64,000 nucleotides of DNA from Rhodococcus sp. ARC_M5 (GCF_022810405.1 NZ_JALGQE010000005.1:310001-374000), one strand, 5' to 3'; shown: positions 1 through 18,799, counted from the first letter of the stretch. Translations and numbers: made by a program. Notes: generated from the sequence alone by a model not told the origin.

Positions 1-7322
<7,322 letters not shown>

Positions 7323-7326
<4 letters not shown>

Positions 7327-8339
7327 AAGCTCCACGCCTGACGGCTCTGGCCCTGGCCGCCGGACTGCTGCTCGGAATTCCGACGGTCGCGTCGGCGCAA
7401 CCCGTGGCTCCCACCGATCAGGTCCACCGTCCGGTAGGGACGGTGGAGAGCATCGACAAGATCGACGACACTCGCTGGGACGTCTTCGTGCGCTCGCCCT
7501 CGATGGACACCGTCGTCAAGATCCAGGTGATCCGGCCGTCCGACACGTCCGTGCCCCGTCCGACGCTGTACATGCTCAACGGTGCCGGTGCAGGTGTCGA
7601 CGGTGCCAACTGGCTGGCCAAGACCGACATCGTGGACTTCTTCGCGGACAAGAACGTCAACGTCGCCATGCCCGTCGGCGGATATCTGAGCTACTACACC
7701 GACTGGGAGCGCGACGACCCGAAGCTCGGCCGGAACAAGTGGCAGACCTTCCTCACCCACGAACTACCGCCGGCGCTCGACGAGGCCTTGGGGGCCGACG
7801 GCGTCAACGCCATCGGGGGCCTGTCGATGTCTGCGGGATCGGTGCTCGATCTCGCCATCCAGGCTCCGGGACTGTACCGAGGCGTGGCGTCGTACAGCGG
7901 GTGCGCGCAGACGAGCGATCCCGTGACTCGTTCCTTCATTCGCGCATTGGTGCAGCTGCGCGGCGGCGGCAACACCGACAACATGTGGGGACCCGACGGC
8001 GATCCGCAATGGGTGGAGCACGATCCACTCGTCAACGCCGAGAAACTCCGTGGACTCGAATTGTTCGTCTCCAACGCCAGCGGACTGCCCGGGCAGTACG
8101 AGATGCCAGGAAACGTCCGGCCTGCCGGATCTCCGCCGTTGGTCGACCAGGCAGTTCTGGGTGGCCTCATCGAGGCCGGAGCCAACGTGTGCGCTCACAA
8201 CCTGGTGAACCGTCTCGGCGAACTCGGCATCCCGGTCACGACGAACTTCCCGGCGGCCGGAACACACTCGTGGCAATACTGGCAGGACGCACTGCGGGCA
8301 TCGTGGCCGACACTGGATCGGGCGCTGAGTCAGCTGTGA
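7323..8339 (+). CDS. Secreted antigen-85-like alpha/beta hydrolase (mycolyltransferase/esterase family)
   Basis: 338 aa with a Sec signal peptide: basic start, hydrophobic core, and a likely cut after ASA at residue 25. The mature part resembles antigen 85/corynebacterial mycolyltransferases. It has an early SPSM segment, an MPVGG segment followed by YYTDW, a [11 protein letters not shown] segment, the nucleophile elbow GLSMS (probable Ser168), and a C-terminal THSWQYW carrying the catalytic His. Family members act outside the cell, transferring or hydrolysing acyl chains on trehalose, arabinogalactan or proteins. The start overlaps the synthetase stop by four bases, so the two are made together. 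This suggests it acts on, or with, the exported peptide product. It could instead be an ordinary mycolyltransferase or an esterase. Family is clear, substrate unknown. Confidence 0.85.
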
Positions 8340-8403
8340 TGAACGGGGACGTTCGGGGCCCGGATGTGGGCGCTCGATGGTGAACAGTCACTAATGCGTT
8401 CTG

Positions 8404-8432
8404 TTCGCAGACGTGATTGAGTCTTCGATAAT
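8404..8432 (+). promoter_or_regulatory. Candidate promoter for the free-standing thioesterase gene
   Basis: TTCGCA at 8404-8409 and GATAAT at 8427-8432 are separated by 17 bases and resemble a sigma-70-type -35/-10 pair. The start chosen for the downstream gene is 8537. A GTG at 8438 lies five bases after the -10 and could be a leaderless start, adding 33 residues. This is pattern matching only. Confidence 0.35.
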
Positions 8433-8536
8433 GAGACGTGGGTAACACTCACGCTGCCGACGGCGACATACCCAGAGTCGGCACGAACAAACCCAATGGA
8501 AACACGAACTACATCTCTTGGCTCGGAGGCGCACCC

Positions 8537-9223
8537 ATGACTGTCGTGAACGATCTTCCCCATCTGGCCCTCGCGGAACTCGACCCGTCGAACTATGCGG
8601 TGCCGACCATCGCGCCGATCCGAACCACCGGCCACCTCGATCCCGTGTTCTGCGTCCACCCGTTGGTGGGCCTGGTCGATTGCTACGCAGGTCTGGCCGG
8701 CCACATCGACGACGAACGGCCCATCTACGGCGTCCAGGTACCGACGTCCGGTGAGCGCTCCGAGTCCCTCGTCTCCTTGGCTTCGCGGTACGCCGACGAC
8801 ATCGCTCGTATCCAGACCGACGGTGCCGTTCACCTCCTGGGGATGTCGTTCGGCGGAGTTCTCGCCCACGCCATTGCCGTCGAACTGCAGAGCCGAGGCG
8901 TCACCGTCGGCGCGCTGACGCTGCTCGACAGCGACCCCGTTCGGGCCCGCGCCGAGGGAGCAGATCTCCTCGCATCCATGGGTGACGAGATCGATCGCAG
9001 TCACGTCGAAGAGCTGCTGGCCGTCGCCTCGCACAACGACGGGCTCGTCCAGCGCCACCTGCCCGGCATCTACTTCGGCGACATCCTGGCCGTCTCGTCC
9101 CTCGGCACCGACTCCGGCTCCGCCTGGCATCCCTTCGTCTGCGGCACCGTCGCCAAGTACCTCGTGCCCGACGCCACCTCGTTCGACGTCGTCGGCCCGT
9201 TGGTCGACAGCTACCTCAGCTGA
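8537..9223 (+). CDS. Free-standing thioesterase-like protein, catalytic His apparently lost
   Basis: 228 aa alpha/beta hydrolase of the NRPS/PKS thioesterase type. It resembles the TE at the end of the upstream synthetase along its length: VFCVHPLVGL against [19 protein letters not shown] against LLGWSLGGV, and HNDGLVQRHLPGIY against [14 protein letters not shown]. The nucleophile Ser (GMSFGG) and the Asp after the next strand (LLDSD) are kept. Where the integrated TE has ATHWQM with its catalytic His, this protein reads ATSFDV and ends soon after. The ATG at 8537 was chosen because GGAGG lies seven bases upstream; an in-frame GTG at 8438 is the alternative. Type II thioesterases usually clear mis-primed carrier domains, and without the His this one may be inactive or have another role. 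Confidence 0.85.
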   Translation: MTVVNDLPHLALAELDPSNYAVPTIAPIRTTGHLDPVFCVHPLVGLVDCYAGLAGHIDDERPIYGVQVPTSGERSESLVSLASRYADDIARIQTDGAVHLLGMSFGGVLAHAIAVELQSRGVTVGALTLLDSDPVRARAEGADLLASMGDEIDRSHVEELLAVASHNDGLVQRHLPGIYFGDILAVSSLGTDSGSAWHPFVCGTVAKYLVPDATSFDVVGPLVDSYLS

Positions 9224-9232
9224 GTTCTCCCT

Positions 9233-10570
9233 TCATCCCAGCCAGTCCAGTACGGCCGCGGCCGTCCAGGATTGCTGCATGCTGCCGAGCGGCTTACCGG
9301 TGAACGGCTCGTAGTACTCGGCAAAACTGCCGTCGCTGGCCTGACGGAGCCCCTCGTCACGCAGCGTCAGAGATCGCTCGGACCAACCGCGACGCGCGAA
9401 CGCCCACGAGAACAACCACGTCATCACCGGCCACACCGGCCCGCGCCAATACTCACGGGCACGGAAGTCCTTCGAGACCGGCGACGTCGACGGCGGAACG
9501 GCGTACCGCAGATCCGGATGCCCGCAGAATCGTGTGCCCTCGAAGACTCGAAGCAGGTTGCGCTCCTGCTCGCGAGGCAAGCCGCCGCATAGCAACGGCG
9601 CGAACATCGCGATGGTCTCGGTGCCGATCCACTGACCCGTCCGCAGGTCGAAGTCGCGGGCCCCACCGGAGCGTGCGTCCGTCGTCGCGACCACTCCCGT
9701 GCGGAACTTCTCCGCCCACGACCGCAGCTCCCGAACATCGGAGTGGGGACGCGAATGGTCCTCGCCGATGGTGGCGAGTACATCGCAGGCCACCGCGAAG
9801 ATGGCGCTGACGAACACGTCCTCGACGGCGAAGCTCATCTTCGTCTTCAATGCGTCGTCGTCGTACCCGACCTGCTTCATCTCCTCCACCAGCCAGATGT
9901 AGCGGTCGTACTCGAGATTGCTGGGCCGCTGGGAGGCGTCGGTGATGACCGCCTTGTCCTCCCGGAAGTACGGATCCATCTCTCCAGGAACAACATTGGC
10001 GTAGGCCGAATCCCAGCGCGGCGAGTTGTCCATGCCCGACTCCCAGCCGTGGAACAGCGCGATACGCCCGTTGTCGTCGACGTCACGCGCCTGAGCGAGC
10101 CAACGGTGCCACCGCACCAGATCACCCCAGCGGCGATCGAGAAACTCCTCGGCGACGGCACGCGTCGTACGTCCATGTCGCTTGGAGTGGTCGAGGATCC
10201 GCTGCACCGCGATCGCGTGCACCGGTGGTTGGGTGATGCCGGAGGTCTGCGGGTTCATCGGAGCCTGGGGAGCGAGTGTTCCGGTAGCCCAGCGCGCCGG
10301 ACCGGGAAAGTAGCCGTCGACACCATTGGCGAAGACGATGTGCGGGATCATCCCGTTCTTCCACTGCGCCGAGAGCAACGTGTCCATCTCCACCACAGCA
10401 CGCTCGACACTGAGCGGTGCCAGTCCGACGGAGACGAATGCCGCGTCCCAGCTCCACATGTGCGGATACAGCCTCGGGGCCGCGCTGGTCATGGTGCCCA
10501 GGTCGTTTCCTCGAAGCAGGTACGCCGCCCGTGCCGCCAACTGCGTGGAAGTGAAACCTCGATCGCCCAT
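9233..10570 (-). CDS. Glucosylglycerate hydrolase-type glycoside hydrolase (GH63-like)
   Basis: 445 aa, the size of mycobacterial glucosylglycerate hydrolase, which releases glucose from glucosylglycerate stored under nitrogen stress. Features of the (alpha/alpha)6 MGH1-like fold are visible: YPHMWSWDAAFVSVGL near the N-terminus, a WESGMDNSPRWD segment in the middle, and an EYWRGPVWPVMTWL segment with SFAEYYEPFTG near the C-terminus. There is no signal peptide, so it should be cytosolic. The ATG at 10570 gives the family length, although no strong ribosome binding site precedes it. It converges on the thioesterase gene with only nine bases between stops and diverges from the DinB gene. Mannosylglycerate hydrolase activity is the main alternative. 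Confidence 0.85.
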   Translation of the reverse strand: MGDRGFTSTQLAARAAYLLRGNDLGTMTSAAPRLYPHMWSWDAAFVSVGLAPLSVERAVVEMDTLLSAQWKNGMIPHIVFANGVDGYFPGPARWATGTLAPQAPMNPQTSGITQPPVHAIAVQRILDHSKRHGRTTRAVAEEFLDRRWGDLVRWHRWLAQARDVDDNGRIALFHGWESGMDNSPRWDSAYANVVPGEMDPYFREDKAVITDASQRPSNLEYDRYIWLVEEMKQVGYDDDALKTKMSFAVEDVFVSAIFAVACDVLATIGEDHSRPHSDVRELRSWAEKFRTGVVATTDARSGGARDFDLRTGQWIGTETIAMFAPLLCGGLPREQERNLLRVFEGTRFCGHPDLRYAVPPSTSPVSKDFRAREYWRGPVWPVMTWLFSWAFARRGWSERSLTLRDEGLRQASDGSFAEYYEPFTGKPLGSMQQSWTAAAVLDWLG

Positions 10571-10678
10571 GCAGACAGTTTGCGTCCATACGCGCAATTC
10601 CGCTCGGTTGGATTGCGGACCGAACGTGTCCTCGTTTGTTCCTAGTGTGGGTTTCACCAGCCACCCAGGAGGAAAACA

Positions 10679-11194
10679 ATGATCACCGAGAACGCCGACA
10701 TCCAGAAAATGCTTGCCGAACAGCGCGCGAACTTTCTCATCACCGTTCGCGGAATCAGCGACGAACAGGCGCGCACCCGCACCACCGCCAGCGAGCTGAC
10801 CCTCGGCGGACTGCTGCATCACGTGATCAGCAACGAGAGGCATTGGATGAAGGTGATCGCCGACCTGGACGAGACAGCCGAGTTCGACATGGAGTCCGCC
10901 GGCGGCGAGTACGTCATGGCGGAGGACGAAACGGTCGCCGGGCTGATCGCCGAATGGGACGAGGTGGCGCGCTCCACTACCGACGCCCTGGCAACGTTGG
11001 ATCTCGATGTGTCGGTGCCTGTTCCGACGGCACCCTGGGCACCCGAACGTGTCTGGCAGAGCGCACGATTCACGGTGCTGCACGTTCTGCGCGAGATCTC
11101 TCAGCACGCGGGCCACGCGGACATCATTCGCGAGGAACTGGACGGTGCGAATACGACCCAAACCTGGGCCGCCGCGGCGGGGATGAAGTTTTGA
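10679..11194 (+). CDS. DinB/DUF664 family protein
   Basis: 171 aa four-helix DinB-like protein. Candidate metal ligands are His47/His48 in LLHHVI and His143 and His146 in QHAGHAD, the spacing expected for the three-His site. Family members include mycothiol-dependent enzymes and proteins of unknown function, so the reaction cannot be named. The ATG has a strong AGGAGG seven bases upstream. The SDR gene follows after 13 bases and is probably cotranscribed. Confidence 0.85.
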   Translation: MITENADIQKMLAEQRANFLITVRGISDEQARTRTTASELTLGGLLHHVISNERHWMKVIADLDETAEFDMESAGGEYVMAEDETVAGLIAEWDEVARSTTDALATLDLDVSVPVPTAPWAPERVWQSARFTVLHVLREISQHAGHADIIREELDGANTTQTWAAAAGMKF

Positions 11195-11207
11195 TTAACC
11201 TGAGTAC

Positions 11208-11879
11208 ATGACTCGTACTGCGTTGGTGACCGGAGCAAGTCGTGGCCTCGGGGCCCATATCGCTCGATTGCTCGCTCCGGATCACCACGTCCTACTCGGT
11301 GGACGATCGGCCGAATCTCTCGAGCCGATCGCGTCGGAACTGGCCGGATCCACCCCGTGGCCGGTGGAGCTGACCGATCCCGACGCGGTGGCGGCCGCCG
11401 CGTCGGGCATCGATTCTCTGGACGTGTTGGTGCACAACGCCGGAGTCGCGGCACTGGGGACGGTCGAGGAGTCGACGGCCGATGATTGGCGTCGCCAGTA
11501 CGAGGTGAACGTCATCGCCGTCGTCGAGCTCACCCGCGTGCTCCTACCGGCGCTGCGCACGGCGAACGGTCATGTGGTGCTGATCAATTCGGGTGCCGGT
11601 ATTCGCGCCAACCCCGGTTGGGGCGGCTACGCGGCGAGCAAGTTCGCGCTACGGGCATTCGGGGATGCGCTGCGGTTGGAGGAGCCGTCCTTGCGGGTGA
11701 CCTCGGTGCATCCCGGACGCATCGACACCGAGATGCAGCAGGAGATCGTCGCGCACGAGGGTGGAGTGTACGACGGCTCGAAGTTCTTGCAGCCCAGCAC
11801 CGTTGCCCGTGCAGTACGCAACGCAATCGATACGCCGGCCGATGCCCATCCGACAGAATTGGTGCTGCGCACCAGGTGA
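11208..11879 (+). CDS. Short-chain dehydrogenase/reductase
   Basis: 223 aa classical SDR. It has the NAD(P) glycine motif TGASRGLG at residues 8-15, NAG in the NAGVAALG segment, catalytic Ser128 and the Tyr141-x3-Lys145 pair. The Arg after the first strand (TGASRG) is compatible with NADPH. The substrate is not evident. It lies 13 bases after the DinB gene in the same direction. A strong hairpin overlaps its stop codon. Confidence 0.9.
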   Translation: MTRTALVTGASRGLGAHIARLLAPDHHVLLGGRSAESLEPIASELAGSTPWPVELTDPDAVAAAASGIDSLDVLVHNAGVAALGTVEESTADDWRRQYEVNVIAVVELTRVLLPALRTANGHVVLINSGAGIRANPGWGGYAASKFALRAFGDALRLEEPSLRVTSVHPGRIDTEMQQEIVAHEGGVYDGSKFLQPSTVARAVRNAIDTPADAHPTELVLRTR

Positions 11880-11912
11880 GCGTCGGTGCCCTCGGTCCTT
11901 GCCGACGCTCAC
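11876..11912. terminator. Bidirectional hairpin between SDR and wrbA genes
   Basis: A perfect 11-bp inverted repeat (arms 11876-11886 and 11902-11912, 15-base loop) lies between two convergent genes and overlaps the SDR stop codon. There is no clear T-run, as is common for actinobacterial terminators. Confidence 0.6.
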
Positions 11913-11952
11913 TCCGGTCGCGCTCAGTGCCGCTGTACAGGTGCGGGACTGC

Positions 11953-12552
11953 CTACTTCGCCAGCGCGGTTGCGATGGTGACGACGCGAGTGGCCATGTG
12001 CTCGAGTGCCGCATTGGTGGCGTCCTCGAGCTCGTTCTGGTTGTCACCGCCGGTCACGTGGCCGACGCCGTAGGGATTGCCGTCGACGAACTTCAGCCCG
12101 TCGGTGTAGCCGGGCGGCACCAGGACTCCGCCGAAGTGCATCAGCGAGGTGTACAAACCGATGAGGGTTGTCTCCTGGCCGCCGTGCGCGGTTTGGCTGG
12201 AGGTGAAGGCGGCGTACGCCTTGTTCGCGAGTTCTCCCTTGGCCCAGTATCCGCCGAGCGAGTCCATGAAGTTCTGGAACGGTGCCGCGGTGCTGCCGAA
12301 ACGCGTCGGAGATCCGAGGATGACGCCGTCGGCCCAGACGATGTCGTCACCGCTGGCAGCGGGAAGGTCCTTGGTCGCTTCGTAATTGGCGGTCCATGCG
12401 GGGTTCTCGGCGAAGGTGCTCGGGTCGCGTGTTTCCGCGATGTGCCGCACGCGAACCTCTGCACCTGCAGCAGTGGCTGCGTCGGCGAGTTTGTTCGCCA
12501 TGGTGGACCCGTGGCCGGTTGCCGAGTAGTAGATGATTGCGATCTTGGTCAT
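11953..12552 (-). CDS. wrbA: WrbA-type NAD(P)H:quinone oxidoreductase
   Basis: 199 aa flavodoxin-fold protein. The FMN phosphate loop is SATGHGST at residues 10-17. Other WrbA segments are GSPTRFGS, SSQTAHGGQETT and a GGDNQNEL stretch near the C-terminus. WrbA proteins form FMN-bound tetramers and reduce quinones by two electrons, limiting semiquinone radicals. A TTGACA promoter and direct repeats lie about 150 bases upstream, suggesting regulated expression. Confidence 0.93.
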   Translation of the reverse strand: MTKIAIIYYSATGHGSTMANKLADAATAAGAEVRVRHIAETRDPSTFAENPAWTANYEATKDLPAASGDDIVWADGVILGSPTRFGSTAAPFQNFMDSLGGYWAKGELANKAYAAFTSSQTAHGGQETTLIGLYTSLMHFGGVLVPPGYTDGLKFVDGNPYGVGHVTGGDNQNELEDATNAALEHMATRVVTIATALAK

Positions 12553-12691
12553 TGGTGCGGCCTTTCGATGTGGAATGGTCGACAGACGGAGGACGTGACT
12601 TTCGTACGTGCCACCGAGTGGATCGGCGATCGGCTGGAACCGCGCGCCGTCCGATTCCCGGAGGTAGCTCGCTCTGTTCAGATGGTTGCGA

Positions 12692-12738
12692 TGTCAACTA
12701 CTCCGACGATACCTGCTGTGGTTTCCCTGTCAACTACT
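12692..12738 (-). promoter_or_regulatory. wrbA promoter with two direct repeats
   Basis: On the minus strand TTGACA (12733-12728) and TATCGT (12711-12706) are 16 bases apart, a good sigma-70-type promoter reading towards wrbA. The -35 sits in AGTAGTTGACA, repeated exactly 36 bp away at 12692-12702, so the repeats may be a regulator site. The rest of the 299-bp gap 12553-12851 shows nothing else clear; it also carries the start region of the TetR gene. Confidence 0.5.
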
Positions 12739-12851
12739 TTCCGCCTGCCGACCGACCCCCGCCCCGTCGCCCGGGCGCGCGGTGGCCGACGGTGTTGCTA
12801 ACGTTCTCCTCGCGTTTCCCGCGTTGTGCAGTCCTCTGGAGGTGGTAGTCG

Positions 12852-14108
12852 TTGAGTTCCAAGCCGACTCCGCGTGAACAGTTCCTCCAGGCCGGCAATC
12901 GGTTGTTGGGCGAACTCGACGCGACCGATCTGGCGCGCTCGCTGTCCATCGCGGCTGTCGTCGACGATGCCGGTCTGTCACATCAGACCTTCCACAACGC
13001 CTACCCCGGCAACTCGCGCAGCGGCGGTACCGGCGGAAAGGAGGCGTTCGTCGCGGATCTGTTGGACAACCTCACCGTGCACTACAGCGGAATAGTTGCC
13101 GCCGATCCGCCGACCGGAGTGCGCGACGCGGCGGCACCGATGTCCGCACTGTTCGACAACCTGACGTCGGGGCTGATGCGACGCCGTCTCATCGCCGTAC
13201 TGTTCGCCGCTGACCACGAGGGTGCCCGCAAGGCCGTCACCCCGGAATTCGATCGTCTCGATGCAGACCTGCGCACGGTGGTGGGTCAGGCGATCCAGTC
13301 GCAGGGTGGGTCGGTTCGCCGTCCACTGTCGCTGACGTCGCTGTCGACGGCCCTCGGCGCTCTGGTGGACGGCTTCGCGATCCGGGAGATGCTGACCCCC
13401 GGTTCAGTTGCCACGGAGGATGTGGCCGAGGCAGCCACCTCGATCCTGCGTTGGGCCGTCGACCCTGTGCATTCCGACCGCAACTCCCCGGAGCCCACAC
13501 CGGAACACGCGCCTGCGGCTTCCGCCTCTCTCCGCCCCGATCTCGAGGCAGACGTGATCGCGGCCACGGAGGCGCTCTTTCTCGACAACGGCTACTTCCT
13601 GGTCACGCTCGCCGACATCGCCGCGGCAGCCCACATCCGAGTCGACGATCTTCGACGCCTGTTTCCCAGCAAGGTCGACATCATCGTCGCCGCGCTGACA
13701 CCGGAATTCGATCGTGTCCTACGGTTGCGCCGAGCCGACGAACGACTCGGCATCGACCCGGCGACTGCACTGCAACGCACGCTGATCTCGTTGGCAGACT
13801 TCGTGATCGACAACCGAGCGATGAGCACGGGAATGCTTCTTGCCCTGAGCTTCGAGCAGTTCCAGCAGCCGAGCACCATCACGACCGTGATGGAGCACCT
13901 GTACCTGCCCTCCGCCGTCGTCCCGATCCTCGAACGGGGACGCGACGTCGGCGTGTTCACCGACGAGGCACCGATACCCGAGGTGGCGATCATGCTGACC
14001 AACAACGTTCTCTTCCGATGCCTGACGCGTCCCACGGACACTGCGGCCGATGTCGTCGCCGGTGTACTGCGGGTCATGATGCCGGGCGTCGCGACAAAGA
14101 CCCCCTGA
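12852..14108 (+). CDS. Double TetR-family regulator (two TetR units in one chain)
   Basis: 418 aa, about twice a normal TetR protein. Residues 1-210 form one unit: a degenerate DNA-binding helix-turn-helix (SLSIAAVVDDAGLSHQTFHNAYP) and an all-helical ligand-type domain. From about residue 230 a second unit begins with a typical TetR start (AATEALFLDNGY, then TLADIAAAAHI and LFPSKVDII) and its own helical domain. A low-complexity Pro/Ala linker joins them. The start is a TTG at 12852, with GGAGG nine bases upstream. A single chain carrying two DNA-binding heads could act as a pseudo-dimer. Target genes are unknown. Confidence 0.85.
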   Translation: MSSKPTPREQFLQAGNRLLGELDATDLARSLSIAAVVDDAGLSHQTFHNAYPGNSRSGGTGGKEAFVADLLDNLTVHYSGIVAADPPTGVRDAAAPMSALFDNLTSGLMRRRLIAVLFAADHEGARKAVTPEFDRLDADLRTVVGQAIQSQGGSVRRPLSLTSLSTALGALVDGFAIREMLTPGSVATEDVAEAATSILRWAVDPVHSDRNSPEPTPEHAPAASASLRPDLEADVIAATEALFLDNGYFLVTLADIAAAAHIRVDDLRRLFPSKVDIIVAALTPEFDRVLRLRRADERLGIDPATALQRTLISLADFVIDNRAMSTGMLLALSFEQFQQPSTITTVMEHLYLPSAVVPILERGRDVGVFTDEAPIPEVAIMLTNNVLFRCLTRPTDTAADVVAGVLRVMMPGVATKTP

Positions 14109-14172
14109 CACCACTCGGCCCGAGGATCTCTGCAGTCTGGATCTCCGTCTGCGAACGTCCTAGGGTTGATCC

Positions 14173-14598
14173 ATGGCACTGTCGAAGGCAGAACGCGAAG
14201 AGTATCTGGCCGAGTCGCATATCGCCGCGCTGTCCGTTGCCGCCGGCCCGGATCGCGGTCCGCTGACGGTCCCGATCTGGTACGACTACACCCCCGGCGG
14301 ACAAGCCTGGGTGCTGACCGGCAAGACGTCCAAGAAGGCTCGATTGATCAGGGCTGCAGAGCGTTTCACCCTCATGATCGAGCAATCCGACCCGACGATC
14401 CGCTACGTGTCCGTGGAAGGTCCGGTGGTACGCGAGGAGCCCTGCACCCCGGACCTCCTGCGCGCCATGGCTGCCCGCTACCTACCGCCGGAGAAGGTCG
14501 ACGGGTACCTCGAGATGGCCGAGAGCGAGCACGAGGAAAGCGTCGTGTTCTACCTGCAGCCGGAGCACTGGCTGTCGGCCGATCTCGGGGCCATCTGA
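14173..14598 (+). CDS. PPOX-class split-barrel flavin/F420-binding protein
   Basis: 141 aa protein of the pyridoxamine 5'-phosphate oxidase-like fold. Typical segments are HIAALSVA at the N-terminus, GPLTVPIWYDYTPGG in the core strands, and SKKARLIRAAERFTL in the cofactor phosphate region. Members bind FMN, F420 or haem; actinobacterial ones of this size are often F420-dependent reductases. Cofactor and substrate cannot be fixed from sequence. It ends five bases before the convergent lipase gene. Confidence 0.85.
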   Translation: MALSKAEREEYLAESHIAALSVAAGPDRGPLTVPIWYDYTPGGQAWVLTGKTSKKARLIRAAERFTLMIEQSDPTIRYVSVEGPVVREEPCTPDLLRAMAARYLPPEKVDGYLEMAESEHEESVVFYLQPEHWLSADLGAI

Positions 14599-14603
14599 GA
14601 GAA

Positions 14604-15878
14604 CTACGAAGTCGGTGTCAGGGCGTTACCGGGCGGGATGGTCACACAATTGCTGTGCGTCGGCCCACCCGCAAACCGTTCTGTCAGGAATTGCAGACTC
14701 TGCGCCTCGAACACCGGAAAGGCTTCGCTGTGCGTCAAGCCGTCGTACTGCGCGTACTGCACATCGACGCCCCGGCCGCAGTAGGCGTACGCCAGTCCCT
14801 GCACGTCGCCGGTGATCATGACGGTGTCGCCGATCGGATCGGCCTGCCCGACCGCAAGGAACATCGGCGTCCGTGGAGTGCCCTGGCTGCCCATGATGTT
14901 GTCGTCGATCGCCGCCACCACCTCGGGTACGTCGAGCAAGGAGGTGTACGGGGCCTTCACCATCGAGGCGTCGGTGAGCGTGGGGTAGTCGTCGGCGAAC
15001 TGGGCAATGCACTCCTGATCGACCTGATCGATCACCTCGAAGCCGTAGTCGGAGATGAAACTGTTCAGGTCGAGTCCGTACGCACGCTCGTAGGCGACGA
15101 TCAGTGCCGGGATGACCCCCGCCCACTCTCTGTTACCGCTGACGTACGGAAGGTTGTGAGCCAGGTCGACCGGCAGCCCGCCGGCCGCTACTCCGACGAG
15201 ATTCAGCTCGGGTGCGTACTCGGGAGCGATCTCGGCTCCCCATTGCGTCGGCACGGATCCACCGGAGTACCCGACCATCCCGACGGGGGTACTCGACGGA
15301 AGCTGCAGGAAGGACTGGGCCGCACGAATGCCGTCCAGAGCTGCATAGCCCGACTGCCGCCCGATCGTCCACTCGAGCTCCTCGCCCTCGTAATCCGGCA
15401 CGACGACGGTGTAGCCGGCTGCGAGGTAACCGGCGATGACTGCCTGTTCCGCGCCGGCAATGGGACTCGTGGACCCGCCGCTGAGGGTGTACGAGGGATT
15501 GCACTGAGAGCCGAGGGCGTCGTACGCCATGTGGTACGAGACGATCCGCGTCGGCCCGGGGATCAAGGGCCGCAGCACCGTGGCGACCGTGACGACACCG
15601 TCGCCCTGTTGGTCGGTAGTTCTGTAGAGAACCTGGTTACCCGTGATCGGCGTCGGCTGGCTGGGGGTACGGAACGTCATGGGCCTCGACCGCAGCACCG
15701 TTCCCGGGGAGACGTCCAGGCTGTCGTCCCAATCGTAGAACGGATCGTTGGCCGGAACTGGTGATCCGGGTCCCGGATCTGCTTGTGCCACCGGCACACT
15801 CACCAAAGTTACGGACCCGAGAAGCAGTACGACGGAGGCCATCAGCCTCAACGCAAACCCTCTACCAGCCAGTGACAT
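14604..15878 (-). CDS. Secreted lipase (LIP family)
   Basis: 424 aa with a signal peptide (basic start, hydrophobic core to about residue 30, likely cut after VAQA). The catalytic serine lies in GYSGGS, and the flanking VGMVGYSGGSVPTQWG and VVPDYEGEE segments are typical of the secretory lipase family known in fungi and mycolic-acid actinobacteria. It probably hydrolyses acylglycerols or other esters outside the cell. The ATG at 15878 places two Arg before the hydrophobic core; an ATG at 15842 is possible but leaves a weaker n-region. Confidence 0.87.
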   Translation of the reverse strand: MSLAGRGFALRLMASVVLLLGSVTLVSVPVAQADPGPGSPVPANDPFYDWDDSLDVSPGTVLRSRPMTFRTPSQPTPITGNQVLYRTTDQQGDGVVTVATVLRPLIPGPTRIVSYHMAYDALGSQCNPSYTLSGGSTSPIAGAEQAVIAGYLAAGYTVVVPDYEGEELEWTIGRQSGYAALDGIRAAQSFLQLPSSTPVGMVGYSGGSVPTQWGAEIAPEYAPELNLVGVAAGGLPVDLAHNLPYVSGNREWAGVIPALIVAYERAYGLDLNSFISDYGFEVIDQVDQECIAQFADDYPTLTDASMVKAPYTSLLDVPEVVAAIDDNIMGSQGTPRTPMFLAVGQADPIGDTVMITGDVQGLAYAYCGRGVDVQYAQYDGLTHSEAFPVFEAQSLQFLTERFAGGPTHSNCVTIPPGNALTPTS

Positions 15879-15896
15879 GGAACAATTAAACCCCCG

Positions 15897-15952
15897 CGAA
15901 CTCGAAGTTATGGACGGAAATCGCCAGATTTTCATCCATAACTTCGAGTTCG
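15897..15952 (-). terminator. Long hairpin downstream of leuS
   Basis: Two perfect 18-base arms (15897-15914 and 15935-15952) enclose 20 bases that pair further (AAATC with GATTT) around a four-base loop. It begins seven bases after the leuS stop, so termination is the simplest role. On the minus strand the stem is followed by a G-run and TTTAATTG. Confidence 0.6.
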
Positions 15953-15959
15953 GCGAGAG

Positions 15960-18782
<2,823 letters not shown>

Positions 18783-18799
18783 ACCTACCAGCCTAAAGT

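Noticed and set aside
8438..8536. N-terminal extension of the free-standing thioesterase from GTG 8438
   Set aside because: No ribosome binding site precedes it, while GGAGG is well placed before ATG 8537. It is kept as an alternative because a -10-like GATAAT just upstream would allow a leaderless start.
10571..11161. Extension of the glucosylglycerate hydrolase frame to 642 codons
   Set aside because: The added part lies opposite the DinB gene, and the ATG at 10570 gives the known family length.
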